DNA of 64,000 nucleotides from Alkalicoccobacillus murimartini (GCF_030813245.1 NZ_JAUSUA010000001.1:1116001-1180000), one strand, 5' to 3'; counted from the first letter of the stretch, positions 49,638 to 59,241 are shown. The notes: a model not told the origin generated them from the letters alone. Numbers and translations are program-made.

Positions 49638-51266
49638 TTAGAGATAGATCAGCTTATGAACACCGTTAATCGCCATCGGCTGCTGCAAAATCTGTTTTAA
49701 CCCACTTTGTCCCACAATGTTTATTAAAATAATGGGATGCAAAATTCGTTCTTGAGGAGAGCCAAGTGGCTTAAGCCAGTACAGCACTTCATCAAAATGA
49801 TCAATGGCTGTTTTGTGTGTTTCATAAATATGACGATGCATCTTATTCTCTAGAAACTGAATTTGATTCATAATAAGAGCAATATTCTTTTCACTCATTG
49901 CCTGTAAAGTAGGATCCATCGTCTCAGCCAGTTCACGTAATGGCTGATGAATCTGATGTACATGATCTTTCACTTGAGTCGTCACTTCTTCAATTGGATA
50001 CTGATGCTGCTTTTGGAGCCAATGTTGCTTCAGCTGTTCTCCTTCCCCTTCTAAAAAAGAACGGAAAGATAGCTCCTCTTGCTCTACCCACTTCTTCACA
50101 GACCTCGGGACGATCGTAACTTGTAGTCTCGGAATCAGTGGCGGCATACACCAACCAAACTGATTAAATGCAGGTTTTAATGTGGCCCAATAAGCAAGTT
50201 CTCCCGGCCCAGGTATAAAGGCAAGGACAGGCAGCAACCACTCTTGCATTAAAGGTCGAGTCACTACATTATTGCTAAAGCGCTCAGGATGAGATTCAAC
50301 AAGTTTGATAAGCTCGCCCTTAGAAAAAGATACTTCCTCATTTTTAGAAGAGAAAGTGCCTTCCTCGTAATCCAACCTTACCCTTTTATTATCGACATTT
50401 AGAAATAAATGCGCATTTTCTTCTTCCGTTATGATTGGAGCATCATAACCTATGTCCGTTAATTTAGAGAGTCCCTCTTGCTGAGCACCCTGAAGCTCTT
50501 CCATATGATTAATCAATTGCTTGAAATAATTTACCTCAAGTCTTCGAAGATCAGGGTGGTTGGCATCAACAAAAACCAATCCTTCCTCTACAAAGAATTC
50601 ATTCATTAGATGAATAAAAAAGTCTGTATACGTTTTACAGCTACTCGCTTTATTTCGAATTCTTGTTATCAAATCACAGGTGAAATCTGTCTCAGGCAGC
50701 TCTTCAAATACACCGTCTAACCATTGGAAAAGCTCTTCCTCAGGAAGTTGTTTGAGTGAAGCCGAACACTGTGTATCCTCATCCTGAATAGGGTGCTTAC
50801 GCCATTTACCTTCTTTTGCTCGATAAACATACCGTATTTCTTCAAAATCATGATCTTCCCCAGCCACCCAAAATATGGGCACAACTGGAACAGAAAGCTC
50901 GCTTTCCTGTTGCTTAGCTGTTAGTAAGATCGTTAATGCTTTATAAATGGTAAACAAAGGACCAGTTAAAAGCCCCGCCTGCTGTCCACCAACAATGGCT
51001 AGTGCATCCTTATGACTTAGTTTACGAATATTAGCCTTCGTTGCCTCCGAACGGTCCAGCTCTTCATGTGTTTGCAGAAGATGGGCAATCAGTTTTTCTC
51101 TTGATTCTTCATCAAATTCTCGCTCTGAAAGCTCATTCGCTCTACGTTTCAACCAATCAGCTGACTCGTATGTATAATCAAACAGTTCAGTTAGCTCTGT
51201 TCGTTGATTTATATAATCACGATAAAATCCGGCAGGAGGGTTTAGATGTATTTCTTTAAGCTCCAT
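49638..51266 (-). CDS. bshC: Bacillithiol biosynthesis cysteine ligase BshC
   Basis: BshC adds cysteine to GlcN-malate in the last step of bacillithiol synthesis, the low-molecular-weight thiol of many Firmicutes. The 542-residue protein has the family-specific VGGQQAGLLTGPLFTIYKA near residue 91, WVAGEDHDFEEI near 132 and FIPGPGELAYWATLKPAF near 351. B. subtilis YllA (539 residues) is in the same place next to mraZ. A coiled coil near residues 440-470 is typical. It is a single gene followed by its own terminator. Confidence 0.95.
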   Translation of the reverse strand: MELKEIHLNPPAGFYRDYINQRTELTELFDYTYESADWLKRRANELSEREFDEESREKLIAHLLQTHEELDRSEATKANIRKLSHKDALAIVGGQQAGLLTGPLFTIYKALTILLTAKQQESELSVPVVPIFWVAGEDHDFEEIRYVYRAKEGKWRKHPIQDEDTQCSASLKQLPEEELFQWLDGVFEELPETDFTCDLITRIRNKASSCKTYTDFFIHLMNEFFVEEGLVFVDANHPDLRRLEVNYFKQLINHMEELQGAQQEGLSKLTDIGYDAPIITEEENAHLFLNVDNKRVRLDYEEGTFSSKNEEVSFSKGELIKLVESHPERFSNNVVTRPLMQEWLLPVLAFIPGPGELAYWATLKPAFNQFGWCMPPLIPRLQVTIVPRSVKKWVEQEELSFRSFLEGEGEQLKQHWLQKQHQYPIEEVTTQVKDHVHQIHQPLRELAETMDPTLQAMSEKNIALIMNQIQFLENKMHRHIYETHKTAIDHFDEVLYWLKPLGSPQERILHPIILINIVGQSGLKQILQQPMAINGVHKLIYL

Positions 51267-51380
51267 AAATGACGAATCCCTTCCTTAGTTAGAATCAAAG
51301 TTGTAGGTACCCTTTTGTTTTCGTTTAGTAAGACTTTCTTATCATAGCAAATGTAAAGTCTGATACCAAACAGAACGTAC

Positions 51381-51770
51381 TCATACAAAATAAAAGATAC
51401 TCCTCAATAACCCATAACCACTAAGCAGGATATAAATGGCTACAAATAACAGGAAGTTCAGTCTCCAAATGCCTTTAAATAATTTCGAGGCATAAAAGTC
51501 GTCCATCACCTTCCAATAGATAATAGTGAATGCAAAGGCAACAGCGAAAAATAATGCAAAAATAAGCCAGATGGATGTATCAGACCATAGTTGAGCCATA
51601 ATATAATAAACAGCAACCATAAATAGGATGGATGAAACATCGCTGGCTACTTTGATTGCCGTAGGTTTATGTTTTGAAAGTTTTACAGTTGTAATATAAA
51701 TAAGATACCATCCCAATACAGGAACGGTTATTACCGTTGCAATAAAACCAGCCAGTGTACCTGTTAACAT
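51381..51770 (-). CDS. DUF3397 family membrane protein
   Basis: A 129-residue protein with four hydrophobic helices (about 2-24, 41-60, 67-88, 104-127). It matches the DUF3397 family of Bacillales, whose function is unknown. The ATG at 51770 follows GAGGTGA. It lies between the ketopantoate reductase gene (31-base gap) and bshC, a placement shared with other non-subtilis Bacillus; B. subtilis lacks a gene here. The membrane topology is visible directly; no catalytic motif is seen. Confidence 0.8.
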   Translation of the reverse strand: MLTGTLAGFIATVITVPVLGWYLIYITTVKLSKHKPTAIKVASDVSSILFMVAVYYIMAQLWSDTSIWLIFALFFAVAFAFTIIYWKVMDDFYASKLFKGIWRLNFLLFVAIYILLSGYGLLRSIFYFV

Positions 51771-51801
51771 GATCAATTCACCTCTACCATTCTCTACACA
51801 C

Positions 51802-52704
51802 TCAAAAATTATGTTCTCGTTCTCTTATCGCCTGATCTAGAAACTGAATAAAAGGAATAGAAACGTTGCGACTTTGTGCCAAGCGTACTAAATAACCTAG
51901 GATACTATCTCTCTCTGTCCGCCTTTTATTTCTTAGATCCACAAGCATCGAGGATTGATTTTGACTGGTTTGCTTACAGACCTGCAAAACCTTTTCCCAT
52001 TGAATGATATAGTCAGGATTACGAGGGTGTAATTGAATCGCTTCTTCAAAAACATTCCGCATCATTTGTTTTAATTCAACTGAAGCGAGAATATCTCCAT
52101 TTTTCACACCTGTTAATGCTGTAAGTGGATTAATACACACATTAACCAATAACTTCGACCATAACACTTCCTGCCAGCTGTTTTCTTCTTTTACAACAAA
52201 ATCTTCCTGATTCATTTGAGTCATCATTTCAGTGAGGAAAGATGACGACTTATGATAATTAGCCCATCTTAGTTCACCAACACCGGTATGCCTCACAACC
52301 GTAGCGCTTTCTCGAAGAGCACCATGACTCAATGTACCTATGCCTATAGATGGGTTTTCAAGTTGACTAGCCTCTTCGACATGGGTCATACCATTTTGTA
52401 AGAACAGGAGGACTTGATGTTGCTTAAGCTTTGGGGCTATTTGTTTCATAACAGTATGTAAATCATACGATTTTACAGCGAACACCAACATATCCGCTTC
52501 CTCTATAGGCGCCTGATCGAGCTGAATACTATGTATAGACATATTCTTTGTTATTCCTTCAGCATGGAGTGTCACCCCATCTGCATTAAGAGCATCAGCT
52601 TGCTTAGATGTTCTCGTACACAAGCAGACATCTACACCGGCTTGATGAATATAGGCCGCCATCAGCAAACCGATCGATCCACCACCAATTATCATAGATT
52701 TCAT
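51802..52704 (-). CDS. panE: 2-dehydropantoate 2-reductase-like protein
   Basis: A ketopantoate reductase family enzyme that would reduce 2-dehydropantoate to pantoate with NADPH for coenzyme A synthesis. The N-terminal dinucleotide fold reads SMIIGGGSIGLLMAAY near residues 3-18. The catalytic lysine lies in WSKLLVNVCINPLTALTG near 180-197, and the C-terminal helical domain has SSMLVDLRNKRRTERD, which matches the PanE substrate-binding serine and arginine. The 300 residues fit. I chose the ATG at 52704. The B. subtilis neighbour is ylbQ (panE) in the same slot. Several paralogues exist in Bacillaceae, so substrate assignment is moderate. Confidence 0.82.
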   Translation of the reverse strand: MKSMIIGGGSIGLLMAAYIHQAGVDVCLCTRTSKQADALNADGVTLHAEGITKNMSIHSIQLDQAPIEEADMLVFAVKSYDLHTVMKQIAPKLKQHQVLLFLQNGMTHVEEASQLENPSIGIGTLSHGALRESATVVRHTGVGELRWANYHKSSSFLTEMMTQMNQEDFVVKEENSWQEVLWSKLLVNVCINPLTALTGVKNGDILASVELKQMMRNVFEEAIQLHPRNPDYIIQWEKVLQVCKQTSQNQSSMLVDLRNKRRTERDSILGYLVRLAQSRNVSIPFIQFLDQAIREREHNF

Positions 52705-52875
52705 TTGATCCCGTCCTATCACATAGTTGATTAAATTGTACCATATACTTCAAGAAAAATAGATCTTTTTTAGTGGAATTTTTCGAATAAGAAGAAAAGG
52801 TAAATAATGCGCTTTCCAAGGTTCTATGTTAGAATAATGTAAACGCATTCTTTATACTATTTAGGAGGATTTATT

Positions 52876-53388
52876 ATGACAAAACTAGTCGTTGAACGCT
52901 TATTAGTCAACTATAAAACGTTAGATGAGTTTAAGAATTTCCGTGAGTTCGGGGCAGCAGAGCTGTCTATGAAAGATGATTTAAGTGCAAATATTATTGA
53001 AAATGATAGTGAGTCTCCATTCTATGGAATATACTTCGGTAAAAAGCTTGTAGCTCGTATGAGTCTTTATCGGATTAATAAACAATTCGATCAATATTTT
53101 GATCCGCCTCAAGATTACTTAGAGCTTTGGAAGCTTGAAGTACTTGAACCTTATCGAAATAAAGGATATGGTCAAGCCCTAGTCGAATTCGCCAAAAGCT
53201 TTGGCCTTCCTGTAAAAACGAATGCTAGACAAGGATCTAGTGAATTTTGGGCAAAATCAAGCTTTGAATCTTTAACCTACGATCCTGGTCGCGACCGTGG
53301 TGAAAGTCCTTTTGTCTGGTTCCCAGAAGGTGTAATTGAACAGGAATCACAACCATCTACTACACCTGTCACAGAACAAACCGAATAA
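52876..53388 (+). CDS. GNAT-family N-acetyltransferase (YlbP-like)
   Basis: The 170-residue protein has a GNAT core: WKLEVLEPYRNKGYGQALVEF near 90-110 contains the acetyl-CoA-binding Q/RxxGxG/A loop (RNKGYG). It matches YlbP, a conserved Bacillus acetyltransferase of unknown substrate located next to ylbO and ylbQ. The ATG at 52876 follows TTAGGAGGA. The C-terminal 25 residues (EQESQPSTTPVTEQTE) are a low-complexity tail. It is the only plus-strand gene in this stretch and converges on rsfA. Confidence 0.88.
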   Translation: MTKLVVERLLVNYKTLDEFKNFREFGAAELSMKDDLSANIIENDSESPFYGIYFGKKLVARMSLYRINKQFDQYFDPPQDYLELWKLEVLEPYRNKGYGQALVEFAKSFGLPVKTNARQGSSEFWAKSSFESLTYDPGRDRGESPFVWFPEGVIEQESQPSTTPVTEQTE

Positions 53389-53395
53389 ACACATC

Positions 53396-53425
53396 AAAGC
53401 CCTGTCATCTTAATGACAGGGCTTT
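53396..53425. terminator. Bidirectional terminator between ylbP and rsfA
   Basis: The perfect 13-bp stem AAAGCCCTGTCAT/ATGACAGGGCTTT (53396-53408/53413-53425) has a four-base loop and T-rich sides on both strands. It serves the converging genes ylbP and rsfA. Confidence 0.85.
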
Positions 53426-53438
53426 GCTTTATACAACA

Positions 53439-54029
53439 TTAAATCGTACGTTCAATAGGGTGGTCTCTTGTAAACTTTCTGGCTCGATCCATAATCGTCA
53501 AAAGAGCCTTATAATCTTGAGTAATGATTTCTTTATCACGACTAAGTTGATCCACTTTCAACTTAAGTTGTTGGTTTTCCTGTTTTACCTCTTCTAACTC
53601 ACTCAACTCCCTAGATTGATGTTGAGATTGATAGTCCGTTAAAAAAGTAATGACATCTTCAAGTGTCAGTTCTTGCTTTTGGTATTGAGTTTTAGCCGTG
53701 TCCGCCACTTGCGTTACTGGTTTTTCAGAAGATGCAGCTTTCTTTCGAGATTGATTCAAAGGTGCTTGAGGAACTACCTCTAGACCTTCTGTTTGCTGTG
53801 TGATTTTTTTACTTTTTTGTTTTTTAGCAAGCGAAACCGCTGATTCATATTTCTTTCGTATGGTGGAATTCCAACGAAATCCACAGGCAGCACTTGACCG
53901 AGACAACTTTCTCCCTACTTCTTCAAAAGCAGCTAGTTGTGTGCTTGATTCTCTAATATGACGTAAAACAACCTCTGCTAGCAATAAGTCCTCATCGTCT
54001 GACCACGCATCCTGGCGAGTGGCTACCAT
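53439..54029 (-). CDS. RsfA-family prespore transcription regulator (YlbO-like)
   Basis: The N-terminal 60 residues form a Myb/SANT-like DNA-binding domain ([19 protein letters not shown] and [20 protein letters not shown]), followed by a low-complexity linker and a C-terminal coiled coil (about 140-180; [18 protein letters not shown]). B. subtilis RsfA modulates sigma-F-dependent genes, and YlbO is a sigma-E-controlled paralogue located here. Synteny favours YlbO. Whether it acts in forespore or mother cell cannot be told from sequence. Confidence 0.88.
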   Translation of the reverse strand: MVATRQDAWSDDEDLLLAEVVLRHIRESSTQLAAFEEVGRKLSRSSAACGFRWNSTIRKKYESAVSLAKKQKSKKITQQTEGLEVVPQAPLNQSRKKAASSEKPVTQVADTAKTQYQKQELTLEDVITFLTDYQSQHQSRELSELEEVKQENQQLKLKVDQLSRDKEIITQDYKALLTIMDRARKFTRDHPIERTI

Positions 54030-54150
54030 AACTGATCTCTCCTTTTATATCATTTGCTTTTTAATGTCTATGCGAATAGATGAATAGATAGAATAGGTTC
54101 TAGTATTCAGTTATATCCTTTTTTTAGTCACTCTATTCCAATAAAAACGA

Positions 54151-54184
54151 AAAAAAGCAAGGAGTCTAAGACTCCTTGCTTTTT
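54151..54184 (-). terminator. Intrinsic terminator of rpmF
   Basis: The stem AAAAAGCAAGGAGTC/GACTCCTTGCTTTTT with a three-base loop is flanked by long A and T runs. It lies 10 bases after the rpmF stop on the minus strand. Confidence 0.9.
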
Positions 54185-54194
54185 GTAACAAAAA

Positions 54195-54365
54195 TTATTT
54201 TGTTACGTTTTCACCCTTGTAAGATCCACACTCTTTACAAATACGGTGGCTAAGTTTCATTTCGCCACAGTCTGCACATTTCACCATACCAGGGACAGCT
54301 AGTTTCAAATGCGTACGACGCTTTCTTTTAGCGGTTTTAGACGTTCTTCTAAATGGTACTGCCAA
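54195..54365 (-). CDS. rpmF: 50S ribosomal protein L32 (zinc-binding form)
   Basis: L32 is a small protein at the exit side of the 50S subunit. The 56 residues read [19 protein letters not shown] at the N-terminus and keep the zinc ribbon CADC near 30-33 and CKEC near 43-46, so this is the C+ form. The start is TTG at 54365, eight bases after AGGAGG, which fixes the start because no ATG or GTG gives the conserved N-terminus. It lies 43 bases after ylbN and the two are co-transcribed in Bacillus. Confidence 0.96.
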   Translation of the reverse strand: MAVPFRRTSKTAKRKRRTHLKLAVPGMVKCADCGEMKLSHRICKECGSYKGENVTK

Positions 54366-54408
54366 TATTCCCACCTCCTTAAAAAAATCAATACAATCAC
54401 CCAGATGG

Positions 54409-54924
54409 TTATGACTTATCAAAAAACTTTGCTAAGTCAGCCAAACGGGGGTCAATCCGATCCTTCTGAGAATCTTCCGTCACAAGCTCCCAATCTTTAC
54501 CCGATGGTGGAGCAAGTGGCTCCGTTCCCTCTTCGGCATATACCTGAAAAGGAACCTCAAGTATAATCCGTTCTTCAAAGATTGGGGTTAGATCAATCAA
54601 ATCGCCTTCAACAATATGAACTTCATCTCTGTCAGATACATCTGGCATAACAGAACCATCCGGCAGAAAATGTTCTTCAAAGCTAATGTCAATTGGCCAT
54701 TTCACATCTGCAAGTGTTCTTGAACAAGGAAGAGTTAATTCTCCTTCAAGCCGAACCGAAAACGTAATCAGCTTATTAGGGTATGTTACCTCACCTGTCA
54801 CACGAAAATCAGACATGTCACGTATCTCATTGCTTTGCTTCGTTAATTCATCGAATCGCACCGACTCGTTAATAGTAAAGGTCTTATGCTTAGCTACTTT
54901 AAGCTCTTGTAGCGTCCATTTCAT
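54409..54924 (-). CDS. DUF177 (YceD/YlbN) protein
   Basis: A 171-residue YceD-family protein. DUF177 members are almost always encoded directly before rpmF, as here, and have been linked to 23S rRNA maturation or ribosome assembly. The conserved core includes [22 protein letters not shown] near 83-104. Only one cysteine of the usual CxRC-type motif is present. The C-terminal [15 protein letters not shown] is the typical family ending. Confidence 0.9.
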   Translation of the reverse strand: MKWTLQELKVAKHKTFTINESVRFDELTKQSNEIRDMSDFRVTGEVTYPNKLITFSVRLEGELTLPCSRTLADVKWPIDISFEEHFLPDGSVMPDVSDRDEVHIVEGDLIDLTPIFEERIILEVPFQVYAEEGTEPLAPPSGKDWELVTEDSQKDRIDPRLADLAKFFDKS

Positions 54925-55081
54925 GATTAACCACCTCTAAGGCACAAAAGTAATTATAGATCTGACACCATAGAATGTCAACCTTTTTTCTTTACAGTTT
55001 AATGCGTATACTAAGAATAATCCCAATAAGAGATTATCCCTATTCTAGCATGCCAATTGAGCAGAGTAAAGGAGATGAAAA

Positions 55082-56314
55082 ATGCCGCCTATTGGAGCAA
55101 AACAACGAGCAGTAGGTCTAGTTGTTGAATACAATCCATTTCATAATGGACACCTATATCACCTTAATCAAGCGAAACACGAGACAGGCGCAGATATTGT
55201 GGTCGCAGTTATGAGTAGTTCCTTTCTGCAAAGGGGTGAACCCGCTCTACTTTCTAAATGGGCACGAACAAAAATGGCACTCGCAAATGGCGTAGACCTT
55301 GTTCTTGAGCTCCCTTATGCTTTTGCAACACAAAAAGCAGAGTTATTCGCTTCTGGCGCAGTTGCTATACTCTCCGAAGCAAAGGTTGACTGTCTTCATT
55401 TTGGCAGTGAGTCTGGTTCGATTAAGGACTTTCATCATTTGCTTTCCTTTATGAGAGAGAATCGCGAGCCATGGGATGAGTTGGTTAAATCACATATGCA
55501 ACAGGGACAAAGCTACCCCAAAGCTTGTGCGCTTGCTTTCAAAAGCCTTGATGCCAACACAGCACTTTCCTTAGATCAACCGAATAATATACTCGGATAT
55601 CATTATGTGAAAGCTATTGCAGACCAAGGAAGCGCTATTGTTCCTTACACAACAAAACGATTATCAGCTGATTACCACGATACGACCTTGCCGTCTTCTT
55701 CGATTGCAAGTGCGACGAGTATCCGTCAATCTCTAGCCAATGAGCCAGATGGCAGCCATCTGATCAAACATGTAATGCCAGAATCAGCGCTGCAAGAATT
55801 AATGACGTATCAAACTGATTTTAATCAACTCCACACGTGGGAATTGTATTATCCGTTTTTACAATACCGCGTGCTTAGTTCGTCAACGAGTGAGCTTGCT
55901 TCTATTTATGAATGTGAAGAAGGGCTCGAATTTAGGATTCAAGAAACGATCTCAAGGTCCTCTACCTTTATTGAATGGATGACGGCGATGAAAACAAAAC
56001 GGTATACATGGACAAGGCTGCAAAGACTCTCCACTCATTTGTTAACCAATACAACCAAAGTAGAAATGAATTCATTGCACCAATCCAGCCTTCCGTATAT
56101 TCGACCACTTGGCATGACTGAGGCAGGACAACAATACTTGAAGTACCTAAAAAAGCATTCATCAGTGACTATCCTTAGTCGGTTTGCTGCGACTGATCAT
56201 CCATTAGCGAAAACAGAACTAAAGGCCTCTCGAAGCTATATCGCACCACTACCGACTAGCCAGAGAATGGCACAAATAGATAAAGACTTTTCCACCATAC
56301 CTATTCGTATGTAA
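55082..56314 (+). CDS. tmcAL: tRNA(Met) cytidine acetate ligase TmcAL (YlbM)
   Basis: TmcAL makes N4-acetylcytidine at the wobble position of elongator tRNA-Met using acetate and ATP. The nucleotidyltransferase fold opens VVEYNPFHNGHLYHL near 13-27 with the HxGH motif, and SSSFLQRGEPALLSKWART near 46-64 and ELPYAFATQKAELFASGAV near 77-95 are family-typical. The 410 residues match B. subtilis YlbM. The ATG at 55082 follows AAAGGAGATGAAAA; it adds a short N-terminal extension relative to B. subtilis. It diverges from ylbN and converges with ylbL. Confidence 0.94.
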   Translation: MPPIGAKQRAVGLVVEYNPFHNGHLYHLNQAKHETGADIVVAVMSSSFLQRGEPALLSKWARTKMALANGVDLVLELPYAFATQKAELFASGAVAILSEAKVDCLHFGSESGSIKDFHHLLSFMRENREPWDELVKSHMQQGQSYPKACALAFKSLDANTALSLDQPNNILGYHYVKAIADQGSAIVPYTTKRLSADYHDTTLPSSSIASATSIRQSLANEPDGSHLIKHVMPESALQELMTYQTDFNQLHTWELYYPFLQYRVLSSSTSELASIYECEEGLEFRIQETISRSSTFIEWMTAMKTKRYTWTRLQRLSTHLLTNTTKVEMNSLHQSSLPYIRPLGMTEAGQQYLKYLKKHSSVTILSRFAATDHPLAKTELKASRSYIAPLPTSQRMAQIDKDFSTIPIRM

Positions 56315-56320
56315 GTCATT

Positions 56321-56356
56321 GTAAAAGGCCCTCACTTGAAGATGAGGGCCTTTTAC
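56321..56356. terminator. Bidirectional terminator between tmcAL and ylbL
   Basis: The perfect 14-bp stem GTAAAAGGCCCTCA/TGAGGGCCTTTTAC has an eight-base loop and lies between the converging stops at 56314 and 56363. Confidence 0.88.
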
Positions 56357-56362
56357 GTGATA

Positions 56363-57418
56363 CTATGACTCTTGGTCAGAAAGTTCTTCAAGAAACAGTA
56401 GTGCATCTTCAAGAGATTCTACAGGGATGACTTGCATCTCGGTTCCAATATCCTCTGCTGCCGCTTTCGCTTCCTCATAGTTGGTTTCACCTTGCCCACC
56501 GCCTACATTCGGCGCAAAGAAGTAGACTGCCCCTGCTTTGTCTGCAGCTACAACTTTTTGGGATGCCCCTCCAATCGGTCCAACTATTCCTTCGTCATTA
56601 ATTGTACCGGTACCTGCAATTAAATACCCATGTGTAATATCCTCAGGAACAAGTTGATTATAAATCTCAAGCGAATACATTAATCCAGCTGACGGCCCAC
56701 CAATTTCCGTTTCATCGATTGTCACATTCGGGGAGTATGTCACATCTCTGTCTGTAATCGGAGACAAGATGCCGAGCCCAACACGACCATCCTCTACATT
56801 GTATTCCTCAGGGAACTCTGAAAAACCAAGCTCAACTTCTATAGTCTCTCCGTCTCTAACTATGAGTAATTCTACTTGATCATCCTCTGCATATCCTGAT
56901 AAAAGGTCAAGCAAGTCTTCAGCCGTATGTACAGGTTCCCCATTAATGGCAGTAACTAAATCACCGACCTCAAGCTTTTCTACAGCAGGCATACCTTCCA
57001 TCAGCGTTGTAATTAATACGCCGTGATACTCATACGTTACGTCAGCATCAGCATGTTCATAGGCTGCAATTTTAGCCATTTCTTGTGAATTAGACATCAA
57101 CAGCGATTGCCTTTCATGATAGTCGGAGTCAGTCTCATCAGCCCCACGAACCTGTTCTTCTGGGATAATGTGCCTGTAAGAGCTAAAAAAAGACCATGCA
57201 TAATACATCGGGGTGGCTTTAGCCAATTCGATTGTTGTCAGCATAAAGCCCCCCTCTTCTATTCCATTCGTGCCTTCTACAGAAATCACATCCTCGAGTT
57301 CTTGAGCGATTCCAGGTTGCGAATAATAGTAGGGAAGTTGAATAAAATTCAACAAAAATATCGCAATAAAAATAAGTAAATAACGCATTTTGAAAAATGG
57401 TTTGCGTGGTTCGCTCAT
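56363..57418 (-). CDS. PDZ-Lon membrane protease (YlbL)
   Basis: A 351-residue membrane-anchored serine protease. It has one N-terminal helix (about 11-29; MRYLLIFIAIFLLNFIQL), a PDZ domain (about 120-205; LEVGDLVTAINGEPVHTAEDL), and a C-terminal Lon-type proteolytic domain with the catalytic Ser in GGPSAGLMYSL near 240 and Lys in GGASQKVVAADKAG near 285. In B. subtilis YlbL and DdcP (CtpA) clear the DNA-damage checkpoint inhibitor YneA after repair. The architecture is certain and the YneA substrate is inferred. Confidence 0.93.
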   Translation of the reverse strand: MSEPRKPFFKMRYLLIFIAIFLLNFIQLPYYYSQPGIAQELEDVISVEGTNGIEEGGFMLTTIELAKATPMYYAWSFFSSYRHIIPEEQVRGADETDSDYHERQSLLMSNSQEMAKIAAYEHADADVTYEYHGVLITTLMEGMPAVEKLEVGDLVTAINGEPVHTAEDLLDLLSGYAEDDQVELLIVRDGETIEVELGFSEFPEEYNVEDGRVGLGILSPITDRDVTYSPNVTIDETEIGGPSAGLMYSLEIYNQLVPEDITHGYLIAGTGTINDEGIVGPIGGASQKVVAADKAGAVYFFAPNVGGGQGETNYEEAKAAAEDIGTEMQVIPVESLEDALLFLEELSDQES

Positions 57419-57532
57419 GTCGATATCCTCCTTTTAATCTTCATTTCCATTCGTAATCTTAAGGTCTATTCCCAATGTCTACACGTATATTAATCTTGAA
57501 GACACGCATAGACAAGCTAAGGGGGAATGAGA

Positions 57533-58750
57533 GTGTCTTTATTAAAAACATGGTTCCTTGCTGGAGCATCTACCTTAATGGCTTTGTCTTTGCTTTTGTT
57601 CCCAAAAGAAGCTCTAGAGGCCTCTTTAAACGGGATGGCCATGTGGTGGGATGTCGTTTTCCCTGCTCTGTTGCCATTTTTCATTCTGTCAGAGTTATTA
57701 ATTGGTTTTGGTGTTGTTGCATTTATCGGCACCATTCTTGAACCATTTATGCGTCCAATTTTCCGGGTGCCAGGTGCCGGTGGTTTTGTTTGGGCCATGG
57801 GTTTGGCCTCTGGGAACCCAGCTGGAGCAAAACTCGCTGCCAGATTACGACAACAACAAAAAGTCACTCGTGTTGAAGGAGAACGACTTGCAGCCTTCAC
57901 CAATTCATCCAATCCGTTATTTATCTTTGGCGCTATAGCCGTCGGTTTTTTTCATAACCCTGCCCTTGGTTTACTACTCGCAAGTGCTCATTACATTGGT
58001 AATATTTTTGTCGGGATTTTTATGCGATTTCATGGACGTAAAGAAGAACAAGAACAGGACACATCTAATGATCCAAGACCAAAACTTTCTTTCGTTGAAG
58101 CGGCAAAAAAAATGCATCAAGAGCGACTACAGGATGGACGACCTATTGGGCAACTGTTAGGTGACTCTGTACAGTCCTCTGTGCGCACGTTATTACTTGT
58201 TGGTGGTTTTATTATCTTATTCTCCGTCTTAAACAAGATGCTAACACTTGTAGGGTTTACAGCCATCGCAGCAACAGGTGTTTCATTCGTGTTTTCAATC
58301 TTTCAACTGTCTACTACCTTGAGCGAAGCGTTTATATCCGGGTTATTTGAAATTACTTCTGGAGCGAAGTTATCTTCAGTTAGTGATGCCTTACTTTTAG
58401 AAAAAGCCATCATTACAAGTTTTTTTATCGCATTTGGTGGGTTGTCCATTCAAGCACAAGTAGCCAGTATCTTATCTGAAACCGACTTACGATTTAAACC
58501 CTTTTTTATAGGTCGTATACTGCATGGCTTCTTCAGTGCCTTCTTAACATGGCTATTATGGATCCCTCTCTATCAAAACAACGGAGTCCTACAAACATTA
58601 ACTTATAGCGCACATTCAACATCTGAGCCTAATCTACATTGGATGGTTACGCTATGGAATCAGTGGCTCGCCATCTCACCCTTCTTAACTCTAGCGACTT
58701 TATGTCTTGTGATCCTTCTCCAAACACGTGCTCATTTACAACGAATCTAA
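57533..58750 (+). CDS. ylbJ: Sporulation integral membrane protein YlbJ
   Basis: A polytopic membrane protein of about 405 residues with nucleoside-recognition (Gate) type helices, including a segment with FPALLPFFILSELLIGFGV and GLASGNPAGAKLAARLR. YlbJ is a sigma-E-dependent sporulation membrane protein in B. subtilis needed for heat-resistant spores; its transport role is unknown. I prefer the GTG at 57533 because GGGGGA lies seven bases upstream, while the ATG at 57527 is too close to it. Its stop overlaps the coaD stop by four bases on the opposite strand, with no terminator between. Confidence 0.9.
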   Translation: MSLLKTWFLAGASTLMALSLLLFPKEALEASLNGMAMWWDVVFPALLPFFILSELLIGFGVVAFIGTILEPFMRPIFRVPGAGGFVWAMGLASGNPAGAKLAARLRQQQKVTRVEGERLAAFTNSSNPLFIFGAIAVGFFHNPALGLLLASAHYIGNIFVGIFMRFHGRKEEQEQDTSNDPRPKLSFVEAAKKMHQERLQDGRPIGQLLGDSVQSSVRTLLLVGGFIILFSVLNKMLTLVGFTAIAATGVSFVFSIFQLSTTLSEAFISGLFEITSGAKLSSVSDALLLEKAIITSFFIAFGGLSIQAQVASILSETDLRFKPFFIGRILHGFFSAFLTWLLWIPLYQNNGVLQTLTYSAHSTSEPNLHWMVTLWNQWLAISPFLTLATLCLVILLQTRAHLQRI

Positions 58751-59220
58751 CGTTTAGCTATGAGCGCTAGTTCAACATTTTTCGGTACCAGTTCATCAAG
58801 TGCACGATTGTATTTTGCGGCTTCCTTAACAATTGTTGAACTAATAAAAGCAAGCTCACCACTTGTTGCCATAAACAATGTTTCAATCTCCGGAGCGAAC
58901 TTCCGATTTACTGCGGCGACATTCATTTCATACTCAAAATCCTTTGGCCCACGTAACCCTCGGATCATAGCTTGTCCTTTATGGTCAGAGACATATTCAA
59001 CCGTTAATCCTTCATGAGCATCTACCGTCACAGAAGGTAGGTGCTCTGTTGCTTCTCTAATTAAATCTAGTCTTTCCTGAACAGTGAACATGGTTTGTTT
59101 TTTGCTATTATGTACTAATAAAACACGTACTTCACTAAAAACCTTTGAAGCTCTATCAATGATATCTATATGCCCGAGCGTAATTGGATCAAATGAACCA
59201 GGGAAAATAGCAAGTGTCAT
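58747..59220 (-). CDS. coaD: Phosphopantetheine adenylyltransferase
   Basis: CoaD forms dephospho-CoA from 4'-phosphopantetheine and ATP, the fourth step of coenzyme A synthesis. The nucleotidyltransferase motif FPGSFDPITLGHIDII is near residues 6-21 with the T/HxGH site. RGLRGPKDFEYEMNVAAVNRK near 88-108 and the C-terminal FISSTIVKEAAKYN are CoaD hallmarks. The 157 residues are typical. The coaBC start at the other end of the window and this gene belong to the same pathway. It follows rsmD by 21 bases, a conserved pair. Confidence 0.97.
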   Translation of the reverse strand: MTLAIFPGSFDPITLGHIDIIDRASKVFSEVRVLLVHNSKKQTMFTVQERLDLIREATEHLPSVTVDAHEGLTVEYVSDHKGQAMIRGLRGPKDFEYEMNVAAVNRKFAPEIETLFMATSGELAFISSTIVKEAAKYNRALDELVPKNVELALIAKR

Positions 59221-59241
59221 GTATGGTTCGCTCCTATTCGT

